This document shows positions 35,320 through 45,935 of a stretch of 64,000 nt of DNA, piece after piece. Under the pieces are notes generated by a model, which searched no databases, was not told the origin of the DNA, and saw nothing but the letters and a program-made list of their open reading frames with translations. Origin of the DNA: Trichuris trichiura (taxonomy: Eukaryota > Nematoda > Enoplea > Trichinellida > Trichuridae); contig JBAJFE010000004.1 in assembly GCA_037903355.1 (NCBI GenBank), forward strand, positions 806,001 through 870,000. The letters run 5' to 3'. Position 1 is the stretch's first letter. Every line of letters begins with the position of its first letter. The translations under genes and the position numbers were made by a program.

Positions 35320-38300
35320 ATGCTTTGGGTTCTCTACTTCTTATTTTCTGTGGTGGTATTTACAAACCTGCATAGCAACGAAGCAGTCAATGTCACGTTG
35401 CAGACGTTCAGCGCATATGGATCCTCAATTAAACCTCCTATTGGTCTTGCCTTTGAATTGTCATCATCCTGGAAATTAAGACGTCGCGTAAAAGATATGT
35501 GCCTCAATACATGGCCTCTTGCGAGACTACATGGCTGGTTCTTGTTTAACAACGAAAACTATAGTCATCTACATGTTTGCTCAGACAACCTTCTGCTTCA
35601 ATCTTCCGCTAATAACAGTACCTCGTATGAAAATTTCTACCACCAGTCCTGGTGCACAAAAAAATATTATCCCATGTTGATTAACGGGCGGTCAATTGTT
35701 GGAATTAATGAAAGCAGGGTGCCTAGAGGATTTTACGTTGCCTATAAAGATGACGGCGAGACAGAAACCAAAGTTCACTACCATACGCTAACTAATGAAA
35801 CCTACCTGGACGCTGACAGCCATCAAGTTTTATTCTTTAATTTGACACAACTGAGATTCGTTCGACACAAACTGAAAAGCAAGCAATTAAAAAAGGTGCT
35901 GATCGCTTCATACTATGATGACGTAGATTATGTTGACGAATTTGGAAGATCTATATATTCGCGAAAGTTCTTAGCCAAGCATATGGCTGTGTTTTGCGAG
36001 CATGTACACGTAGGCTCGCTTTGCGCAGCTCAATTTGAAGAATACAACCAGTTTCAAAACTATAGCGTATGCACAGCCTGCAAGCCAGGCCTGTTCGGAC
36101 GTAATTGCCAATTCGGTAATCATACAATTCAATTAATTTATTTTTCTGGTTATTCATGCTGATCAGCATTTAACTGCGACATAGCTAATAATTTAGCATT
36201 CATACAAACAGTTTATTGAAGAGTCTTCAGTCATTTATGCTCACACTCTACAGTCGACTTTTTGTGATGCTCATGTTCGGCGACCTCTCTGCGCGAGTTT
36301 TTCAGCTAGCCGTCATTCTGCTTAAACGCGGTTCTGTTTGTTATGTAAAGCACTATGAGCGCCTACGAAAGTTTTGAAAACGTTGCAGACGAAGATGCGT
36401 GAATAACTTCCCTCCAAAGCATGGAAATATTGCTAGCCGACAAAAACATGTTGCATATCATTCTTTTTTTTCACCTAAACATAGGACCTACGTTTTAGCT
36501 TAAGCTTAATTGAAGGTAAACCAGAATGCTGCCAATAGTGCTTACTTCCGCCTATCCGTAAGCCTAAACGTAGCACTCATGTTTTGGCATAGGCATACAG
36601 CTTACATAAAGGCAGAACCGGATGGCTGATTAGAGATCGTGTCAGCTATGATGTTCTACCCTTATCTGGCTTAGGCCTAAACTTAAGACTTAAGTTTAGG
36701 CTGTGTCATAACTAGCTGGTGATTGGCTAATGGGCATGCGCTTACAGGTAAAGCATTACCAAAGGTCAAATGACAACAGAACCATTTGTTGCGAACGGTT
36801 TACGGTCACATGGAAAAGGCAGTTTTTAGAAACAAACTATTTCACTCTCTAGGGCAAAGATGGTAAAGGCGAAGCCACAGGCTGCAACATAATACGCTGC
36901 ACATCTCCATGAGCAGTTACGCCACTTAATGCTGGGAGACGATCTAACGAAAGCCTAAGGCATTGTCTAATGAATGTTCTGTTCGAACCTCTTATGTTAT
37001 AGAACATGATAGTCACGTTTTTCATACGGTAGTAGCAGTCAACATTTATCTCCTTGCGATTTAAAGTCTTGCTGTCAGGAAAGATAAAAAAGTCACACAG
37101 AAACTAGCTCGGCCACTTGACATGAAGTTAATCCAATTGCAAAGCTTGCATAATGTTTGTTTGTTGTCGATAGCAACTGTTCGTTTACGTTTCTAGCCTT
37201 ATCTATTGAATTATGCAGACGTCGAAAAGTCGGCGGTGACTAATGATGATTGTAGAGGAAAATCGTCGAAACTCTAATGAGGCTTTACGGAGCGCTAATA
37301 TTAATAATTACAGTAAACATTAAACGCACAGTTTCGTATAACGCATGTGCAGGTTTAGTCCCGGAAACTAATTTTGTTTTTTAATGTAGACGTGGATGAG
37401 TGTAGAGACGATTATCTTGAAGAAAAAAGAAGGTATTGGTATACCAGATGCGCAGACTTGGATGGACCAGATGCCGGTAAAAGCATTACATGCATTGAAG
37501 CGTAATTAGTACCTAGACTTTTTCCCCTCTTTGCCATGTTCAGGTTTGAAACTGGACAGTGTCACTATTTATCACGGAGGAAATAACTGCAGCGAGAACA
37601 GCATATGCGTGAATACGTTCGGTTCATACTTCTGTCATTGCCACAACGGATGGCAAGGAAAATGGTGTGATGAAGGTACTTTTCCAATTTCCACAATCAA
37701 GAAATCTTCCTCCTCGCAGCTGATTATTTCAGCACTTCATTTTTGGTAGGCATATGTTTTTCTTAATCACGTGCGAGAATAGTGACCTTTAAGGTGCGGC
37801 TACGTGTGCCGACATTTCGCTCCTAATAGTGAGCCTTCCTTGCGCCTTTCACAATCTGAACACAATGAATGCGCTGTTTTTGGTCTAATTCATCATATTT
37901 ATTCATTTTTCTATTCGACCAGATGTGAATGAATGCGCCGGTAATCCGTGCAACTTTGTTGATGCCTGCCGCAACACTCCGGGAAGCTTTTTATGTGACT
38001 GCCCGAGTGGCTACAGCGGGATTCCCTGTTCAGGCAAGTTGATGATAGCGACACTTTGCGTGAGAGATGTGCAACATGGAAAAGAACTAGAAACGAAATA
38101 TTGCACCCACTCCTTTTCCATTTTGCGTTGGTAGAAGAAGCTAACCTTTCTATTGTAACAGATGTGAACGAATGCATCAGTAATCCATGCCAATCCAATG
38201 GTACCTGCTATAACATAATAGGAAGCTATTTCTGTATATGCCCGGCTGGCTTTCGTGGAATTCATTGCGCAGGCAAGTTGAAGACAACTTTACCTTACGT

Positions 38301-41300
38301 AACAGTGCGGTAATGTGGAAAAAAATTAGAAACAAAAATTATAGCATTCCATTTTTATTCAGTTTATGAATAATGTTTTCCATCATTTAACTTAAAATTT
38401 CGTTTATATTCAATTTTCAATATGTTCGCCACTTCGGGCAACGAAATTGAAACGACAAATGGTTATTGATCTCCTCCTACGTCAGATATCAATCCGTGCA
38501 TCAGTAACCCGTGTAAAAATGGAGGTTCCTGTTCGGTCAAGAAAAATGGCGATTACGATTGCGCCTGTTTAGCCAATTACGTTGGAAGGCAGTGCGAGTT
38601 TAGTAAGTTGAATTTTACGGTATTAGTCTTTTCGAAATTGAGGTTCAAGTACAGTTGCCGCCTTAACTCAAGGCACTGATTAGCCAGCTTACGGAAACTC
38701 GTAGCAAAAATCCCCATTATTCCTTAACAATTAATTGCCATTTATTATATAATGATAAGTCATATTGAAAATATCATTATTACGGATTCTCTCCCGTTGA
38801 GAAGTAAAATAAAAAGATTTTTTCTTCCTTCCGAAGCTTTCGGGTCTGCCGCGACCCGTCTTCAGCGGTCCAATGAAGTCTGTGATGGTTACTGAGACGA
38901 CATTTGTCTTCCGTCACTTATCAACGTTTAAAACGAGAGTTTTAAAGTTCTTCATCTGTGTCTGTCAGCTGCCAGTATTCTTGTAGAAATTTGTTAATGC
39001 ATGGGCCGACCTTGTAGTTTCGTTTTCAATTTTTATCCCTTTGTTCCAAAAATGTGATTTGATTTTTCTTCAGTGTTTCAGTTCCCATTGATTTTAGCTT
39101 GTGTGTCAACTATTAAGGGAACAACAATTGTGGAGTGTAATGATATTTGTCCATAAATCACTAATGTCTGCCCCTTGGTCTCGATTGAAAGTCACGTTGT
39201 TTCTAATATAGAGAGCCTCTTTTAGTTTTCTTAGGTGTAGGTTACTTTCATAGCAAAGGGCTCTTGGATGGAGGGGCTGTTTGCAATTCACCGCATGTTC
39301 TACCACCGCGGAAGCTTGAATTGCCTTTTCCATGGTTTTTGTTGGATCCAACATTGGTCTTCCGCGGCGAGGTATTGGGGAGTGCATATTGTGTAGGCTA
39401 CTTTTTGCATTGTTGTAACTGTTTAGTTTCCTTATGTGTTCTTGGAATCGGTGTTCTAAAGTATTCCCTGTTTCGCCGACGTAAACTGCTGAACAAGATC
39501 ATTCGATCGCGTAGATGAGACCCGTTCTTTCGTTTATGGGAATTTTCCTTTTGTCCGTCCGGAGAATTGATCTCAGATTGGGAGAATTTTTGAAAAAGAC
39601 TCTGAAACCCAATCTTTTACTTAGCTGAATAAACTTTTCGCCTAGTCCCGCCACATATGGAACAACTAAACGTGGATATAGTGAGGTATTAGGATCAGGA
39701 GCTTTACCTTTGTGTAGCCTGTATTTGAATACTCGGTCAATGAAGGATTTAGGATGATTTTTGTAGAAGACTTTTCTAATATAGTTAAGTTCCGGCTGTA
39801 GATATTCAGGGTCACATATATTGACTGCCCTATCGACCATTCCGGAGAGGATTCCACGCATTACTGATCGTGGATGATGTGATGAGAAGTTGAGATATTG
39901 TTCAGTCTGCGCGGGTTTCCTATAGACTCTGGTTTTAAGCACTTCATTTGTGCGAATAATAAGCACATCTAGAAAGGGAAGACTTTTGTTTTCTTCTTTT
40001 TCCATGGTGAAGACTATCTGGTTTGGGCGCATGTTGTTGAGGGATTGTAGAAACTGTTCCTCTTTTCCGGCCTTGATGATTACAAAGATATCGTCCACAT
40101 ATCTTTTGAAGAGGAGTGGGGCGATTTGTCTGTCTACGTTTTCGAAAATTCTTCTTTCAAGGTTTTCCATAAAAACCTCTGCTAAAACTGGGGATAAAGA
40201 ACTGCCCATTGGGACTCCGCTGGATTGTTTGTAGTATTTGTTGTCAAAGGTGAAGTAATTGCCATCTTGCATGCAAAAAGAAACCAGCTTGATAATGTGA
40301 AAGGGATTTAACTTTGTTCTGCTGGGTAGACTTGTATCTGCATTGAGGAGGCTGTACAACATCTCCAATGTGTCTGGCACTGGAATGCTCGGGAATAAAT
40401 CTTTTACATCGTAACTAACTAGAATCTCATCGGGTTTCAAGTGATGGTTTCGTATTTCATTGACGAACGACTTGCTATTTTTCGACGAAAGAGGGTTCTT
40501 TGCCAGTTAAGGGTTTGATGATCTTTTTTAAGTATCGACTGAGCTCGCTTGTAGTGCTGTTGATTGTAGATACTATTGGTCTTAGTGGGACATCCGGTTT
40601 GTGTACTTTGGGAAGCCCGTATAGCTCAGGGGGTCTATAATTCGACGCGAATTTAAGATGTGTTGCTAATTTGGATATTTCTGATTCTTTGGTCTCTGCG
40701 GCAAACGTAACGAGAAGAGAACGGAGATTTTTCCGAGAGGCTTCTGTAGGGTCGGCGGGTAGAGGTGTGTAATTCTCTGTGTTTAATATAGTTGTCATCT
40801 TTTCAGTGTAGGTGCTTCTGTCCAGTAGAACTGTTCTATTTCCTTTATCTGCTTTTGTGATAATTCTGCTGGATTGTTTTCTTAGTTGACGTAAGCAATT
40901 CATCTCGTATCAGTTTAAGTTTGGAGTGTTGTTAAAGTTGTGACCTAGGATAATTGAAGATAAACTATTCCTAATCCGTGTGGCTATCTCTGGGTCAACT
41001 GAAGATAGGCTGTCCTCAGTGGAGACAATGATGTCGAGAAAGGCTGGCTTTTTGGGAGTTGGGACGAAGTTTAGTCCTTTAATCAATAAATAAGTTATCC
41101 ATCCTAAAGATTTTTATTTTTTATCATCTTCACGTTAAGTTGGATGAAAAGAGGAACGAAGATCGCGGGTTTGTATTAGCAGAAGATGTAAGCCAGTATT
41201 TCAGTTAACAGAGTATGTCTAGCTTAGACTTCGTATTGAAACTACAGACGAATTCGTTTCATTGAATTTTTTGAATGCAATCTTACCTACAGGAAGTGAA

Positions 41301-41993
41301 TGCTTAGACAGTGAACGTTGATAATCAGCGTATCCCGTTCATAGTGACCATTTAGAAATTAAGTTTGAACAAGAAGAAGAAGAAGAAAAAGAAAGAAAAA
41401 AAACGAAATTGAAAATTGGTATTATTTCCGGAGGAGTTGTAGCTTTCTGCTTTCTTCTACTCATTTGCCTTATTTGTATGCAAAGAAGACGAGGAATGGA
41501 GTCTGTATGTGTTTCAGCGATTCACTAAGCAAAACTTGCCACCGATTTACTACTTTAGGCTACCGAGAAGTCCACATCGCGCAGTATGGCGAAGGAAAAG
41601 GAAAATAAAAGTAAACGTCGAACTTCGTCTTATTAAAACGGCTTTAGATTTCAAAACTGCACTGCAACTTTAAGTTACTATATGCTGCAGCAGTGCCACC
41701 TACGCTTTTATTCATTATTTAGCTTCACTTGCTTCCGTCCGTAATTGACAATAATCCTACAGAGATTTTGATATGATGTGCTAATAAGACGTCACATTTC
41801 AGATGTGTCCAAATGGCGCTCACGAGCTTCCAGAGTTTTTGGGATGTCAAAAACGCGCGGTCAAGAGTCAGTTTCAAAACAAACCCCGGCTGAGCGGAAA
41901 AGTAATCCCCTAATATTTGTCCCAAATGACAACGAAGCAGCGAACAAGAAGGCCAAAGCAAAGCATGATTACATTGTCCCAGATATGATTTAG
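35320..41993 (+). CDS. Gene D: type I membrane EGF-domain receptor-like protein
   Basis: Nine exons: 35320-36115, 37390-37476, 37544-37675, 37923-38033, 38162-38272, 38486-38602, 41356-41504, 41559-41610 and 41803-41993. They sum to 1746 nt, in frame (581 residues). A signal peptide ([14 protein letters not shown]) opens exon 1, which holds the family ectodomain ending [13 protein letters not shown]. Exon 2 is D-V-D-E-C. Exons 3-6 are EGF-like. Exons 4 and 5 are both 111 nt and both use GC donors (GCAAGT), so they look like a recent exon duplication. Exon 7 has a highly charged juxtamembrane stretch and the membrane helix. Exons 8 and 9 form a basic, Ser/Lys-rich tail ending H-D-Y-I-V-P-D-M-I, resembling the tail of B. 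A Penelope element sits antisense in intron 6. Role unknown. Confidence 0.8.
38825..41095 (-). mobile_element. Penelope-like retroelement, 5'-truncated and disrupted
   Basis: On the minus strand, an N-terminal segment near 41090-40916 ([10 protein letters not shown]) is followed by [10 protein letters not shown], then a reverse transcriptase with [18 protein letters not shown] and the catalytic Y-V-D-D motif (40440-39499). A GIY-YIG endonuclease domain follows (I-Y-A-I-E, then V-Y-V-G-E-T-G; to about 39100). This order defines Penelope-like elements. It is broken by a frameshift near 40910, a one-base frameshift in an A-run near 40472 and a TGA stop at about 39496-39498 replacing a cysteine of the GIY-YIG domain. 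It is antisense in intron 6 of gene D and carries a hammerhead-like motif in its 3' region. Confidence 0.9.
38838..38865 (-). ncRNA. Hammerhead-ribozyme-like core at the 3' end of a Penelope element
   Basis: Minus-strand CTGAAGA, C, GGGTC, 6-nt loop, GACCC, GAAA, followed by GCTTCGGA. Only the variable core position 7 differs (A) from other copies. It lies about 270 bp downstream of the GIY-YIG frame in the same orientation. Confidence 0.6.
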
Positions 41994-42108
41994 TAAAATC
42001 AGCTTTGTTTGACAAGTATTTTGAGGCTATTCAAAAGCTTATTTTCAAACAAAGCAAGTACAGTAAACTGAGAAATCAGGTTACATCAACTATTTCTGTT
42101 AATGTCAA

Positions 42109-42114
42109 AATAAA
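42109..42114 (+). promoter_or_regulatory. Poly(A) signal of gene D
   Basis: AATAAA 116 bp after the gene D stop codon on the same strand. Confidence 0.5.
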
Positions 42115-43879
42115 GCGTTAAATAAATGTCAAGTTTCCAACGCTATGCTATTGCTGTGCCTAAAATGAAGATTTCCTCCGTCTTTGGTATTGGACTTTCG
42201 CGTAAAGTTGTCTTCGCGGCAGTTATTTGATAAATGAAACTGACGTTCTCACGAGACAAACTGCAAAATTGCCAAAAGACAGCGACAAGCAGACAAACTC
42301 AAAAACACAGCATGCGACTGGTCAATTTTAGAAATTGTTTGCACTACTCCTTACGTCAGGTACAAAATCTATTCGTGGTCGTTTTAGCTTTGATGGTAAC
42401 TCAGAGCTTTTTACGTGATTGATAATCTTCATTGGTTTCAAGAGTTAAAGCTGGTTATAATATTCTGACTTAATTGTTGTTTGGTATGCAGGACATGTTA
42501 CTGTAGCCAGCAATTTACGATTTGCAGGTTATCGTGGAATACGCTAGCTATGGTTTTCCCCATTTCCTTCATGTGCCCTGCAGGAAATCCAATGAATAAT
42601 TAGTGAAACAAAATAACTTAACACCTGCTGCTGTCTATTCCTTTGTCATTAGAGATTTACGTTGCTTTTGTTTTGTGGATTATCGACCTATTGAATATTA
42701 TTTCGAATCCAAGAAATGTTTAACAGAAACCGCTGGACTCCGCGAAATAAATAACTTACCGTAAAACGTAAAATGCAGGTTCCTTTTCCGAATTCTCTTG
42801 GTCGCTTTGCGAGCCATTGAGTGAAAACAGTGACAAAAAGATAAATTTAGAACAGGAGAACAATAACAGGCAACCTAAGAATGAATTCTGCGATAATAAC
42901 GCTTCTGGCAAAGTACAAACAGAAACTAGCCGTACTTTGCAAAACTCGTTGAACGAAAACGCGTTTTCTCTATAGTGATGTAGTTACCGAGACTAAAAGC
43001 GATCGAACGCTTTATAACAACATCCAGCGGCCCAATGCGAGCTCTTGAAGTATTTAAAATAATCAAATTTTGCCTAACCCAGTTTCCCTTCTACTGTATT
43101 TCGAGGTTTTTGTTTTCTCACGAATAAGCATACTGCCAGATACATTAGTTAGGATTTTTTTAGTTTAAAATTACTGGAATAAATAGGCAATATTTTACTT
43201 CGGCTGACATTATTTGCTACTTCTTCTTTGAACTTAACTTCTATTTGTCTAAAACACCGTATGTCAAAAGGCTCTTTTTCGGTATTGTAGCTCTTTTAAC
43301 GTTTCTTAAAGCTAAAAGCAAGTTAAAAGTTTTTATTTAAGGAGACATATTTTTTTCTAGCCTTGCTTAACTCAAAATAGTTTTACATTTCCCATTGACG
43401 CAAGCGCGTGGTGTAATTAACATGCTTTAGCTGGTTCTCTTCCTTTTTGTTTAATTGTTGATTACGCCAGGGTTTAGTCTGTTCTTTGTCATAGCAATGC
43501 TAATAACAATTTAAAATAAAGGAGTTTTTACCGGCAGAGATAAAATAAAAACGTAGATTTCGGGATTGGCTCTGAAATATTTCAATTACGCAATCGTTAG
43601 TGGCAGGATTGGATCACCAACGAAAGCTTTAACTTTATTATATTTTAGGCAGTGGAAATTTCTTCTTTTCAAAGCTTTGTTATTGTTGTTAGCAATCTGA
43701 AAAGAGTTAACGCTGCTGTCGTTATCGCGAGGGATATCCGTGTTACCAACTTTGTTTTTTTCTTTTCTAGTTGACCGTTTTGTCTTTTGTCTTAAGCTGA
43801 CAAGGGCGAGAAGAAGCAAGTTGACGTTTCGCAGCCTTGAACGTTCCAAGTTTGTTAATTGTTTAGGAATCGCGACGTT
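42115..43879. other. Spacer between gene D and LSM4
   Basis: Nothing firm except a possible alternative exon at 42779-42975. The last part should contain the LSM4 promoter. Confidence 0.35.
42779..42975 (+). CDS. Possible orphan or alternative terminal exon
   Basis: After a TGCAG acceptor, a phase-1 frame of 65 codons runs to a stop. It is polar and Asn/Glu/Ser-rich and has no ATG of its own. Its acceptor phase fits the donor of gene D exon 8, so it could be an alternative cytoplasmic tail of D, although a poly(A) signal intervenes. It has no recognisable homology and could be a chance open frame. Confidence 0.25.
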
Positions 43880-44254
43880 ATGGTACTTCCGCTGTCTCTT
43901 TTGCGAACTGCTCAAAATCATCCTATGCTTGTGGAATTAAAGAACGGGGAAACCTACAATGGACATTTAGCCGGCTGCGACAATTGGATGAATATACACT
44001 TGCGAGATGTGATTTGCACTTCCAAAGACGGTGACCGCTTTTGGCGCATGCCGGAGGTGTTCATCCGCGGCGCAACTGTGAAGTACATGCGTATCCCCGA
44101 AGAAGTTATGGAGTTGGTGCGTGAGGAAATCCGCGAAACGAGGAAGGTACAACGAGACATGTCGAAAATGAAAAATCGGGTTGCCAGAGCCGGAGGAAAG
44201 CTTCAAAATCCCAAAAATGGTCCCCAAGCAAAACATTTTCCAAAGAAAGAATGA
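43880..44254 (+). CDS. LSM4: U6 snRNA-associated Sm-like protein LSM4
   Basis: An intronless 124-codon frame. The start [12 protein letters not shown] is preferred over an in-frame ATG seven codons upstream because it matches the family N-terminus. The Sm fold is nearly canonical: [24 protein letters not shown] (Sm1) and [13 protein letters not shown] (Sm2). LSM4 is a subunit of the LSM2-8 ring on U6 snRNA in the nucleus and of the LSM1-7 ring in cytoplasmic mRNA decay. The C-terminus is unusual: most animal LSM4 proteins end in an Arg-Gly-rich tail, whereas this one has about 40 charged Lys/Arg/Glu residues without RG repeats. Confidence 0.95.
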   Translation: MVLPLSLLRTAQNHPMLVELKNGETYNGHLAGCDNWMNIHLRDVICTSKDGDRFWRMPEVFIRGATVKYMRIPEEVMELVREEIRETRKVQRDMSKMKNRVARAGGKLQNPKNGPQAKHFPKKE

Positions 44255-45935
44255 CGTTATGTTTTTAACTTCAACTTTTTCCTATTATTAAACCTTGTGT
44301 GCGAAATTGCGCGTTGCAGCGACTCCCCGAACGAGAGGCTCTTTTTTGGCAGTTAAATTAGACCTTTTTAAGCACAAGACGTTTCACCGCGACGACGCTT
44401 CATTTTTATATTTTTCACGGCTTTACTCTTTTGTCTAAACGAACATCTATAAGTAAACTAAACAAACGTTCTACTGATAGGTGCATGTTCAGTTATTAGG
44501 AAAAAGCTACATAATCTAACTGCGTTTTCGAAATGTTCGGATCCCTTTGTCAGCAAGGTTAAGGAACTCTTCCGCTTAGCTGAGACCACTGCGGTTATCA
44601 TTAAAAAATTCTACAGTATTAAATACAAATGTTGCTTTTCGAATTCTTCGCATAAATGGATACTTTTCAGAAAGTCGCTCAGAGTAACTACTGAGTGTAG
44701 TAGCGATCATTTTTAGCAGCTTTTTGCTTGCCCAAATCGTAAATTCAATTAGCGTGTTCTAGCTTTTGTCATACAAGCAAATTTATCTATATCTGCGCCA
44801 GATTTTGCATTAGAACTTCCGCTAAGCCTATCGGCCATTTGCGATGCTGTCTTTTTTATAAATTCGAATTAATTTTCTCCCAGTGTACTTCATAAAGGCA
44901 ATTCAAGTACTTCACAGCAAAAGAAACTCCCGCCATTACCGTTTTGTGGTTTGGCGATCAGAAGTATGAGGTCTTATTGATTTGCAGGTTACATAACATT
45001 CCGGTTTTCCGTTCTGCTCCCGAAGGGCATTCTGACAATCCAAATTATCATTACACTTCTACTGATATTCTATTGGCGGCACTCTCTCAAGAAAATTCAT
45101 GGTTGCACACGAAATGGGTCTAATGCAAACGTGCCAGCAGGAGAACGAGTGCTCCTCCAAAAAAAGCTACCTTCAAAATATGGCAGGCGAAATAGAATGC
45201 GCTCAGGCCTGAAACGAAAGGCGGTTATTCGTTGACGATTGTCGCAATTCAGGCCCCGGACTTCATTAGTACGAAACCCATGCGCGTCAGACTGGAAACG
45301 TCAAACTGACCTTGGCTGAAAACATTTAATTCAAATTAGAAGCGATCGAATTTTTGTGGCAGCGCGATTGCCTTAACCATGGAGCCTCCATTCTTACTGA
45401 CGCACTTTTTTCTCAGCTGAATAACATTGGGAACGTTCTAGTTAATTTCATTAGATATTCATAAAACTTTTAAGTTGAAGAGTTGTCGAAAATTTTGAGC
45501 TTTTATTTGTTCTTTTTCCACAGCCATATCACGTTTAGAACCCGTTAAGCTGAGCGACATGGCAGTACGTTTGATTAGGACTACATCAGTTTCAAAGGAA
45601 TAATCTAATGCACTTAAGGAAAATGAGAATTTTTAGCAACGCGATGAAATATGTTTCGCAGCAAATTCAGAAACGGTACATTGGGGTTAATTGCTTGTTC
45701 ATAAGCTAATGGATTACTGTCTTTCTTACCTGCGCACACAAAAAGAGCTCTTATGCTTTTCTGTTTATTTTATAAGCGTAATTAATATATTTCGTTTCTT
45801 CCGCAATGCTAATATAGTTAGAGTATTATTTCGTTGCCTAATTTTGCATCGCTCTTTTAATAGTTTTAATTGAAAGTCTTACAAACAACCTTCTTGGATA
45901 TAGTGGAAGTTGTTTCCCCAAAAAAATAAGACAAA
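44255..45935. other. Spacer between LSM4 and APEH
   Basis: Contains only a possible orphan membrane exon at 44988-45235; otherwise no gene is seen. Confidence 0.35.
44988..45235 (+). CDS. Possible orphan transmembrane exon
   Basis: Behind a TTTGCAG acceptor, a phase-1 frame of 82 codons encodes a hydrophobic helix (G-I-L-T-I-Q-I-I-I-T-L-L-L-I-F-Y-W), then a strongly basic tail and a stop. Phase and topology resemble the membrane exons of genes B and D. No partner exons were found nearby. It may be a relic of a fifth family member or a chance frame. Confidence 0.25.

Noticed and set aside
820..36760. Scattered GCCTAA/TTAGGC words near 0.5-0.9 kb and 36.5-36.7 kb, like nematode telomere repeats
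   Set aside because: They are not tandem and could be chance or a diverged repeat; not evidence of an interstitial telomere.
39950..40234. Plus-strand frame inside the Penelope element
   Set aside because: It is the shadow of the reverse transcriptase frame.
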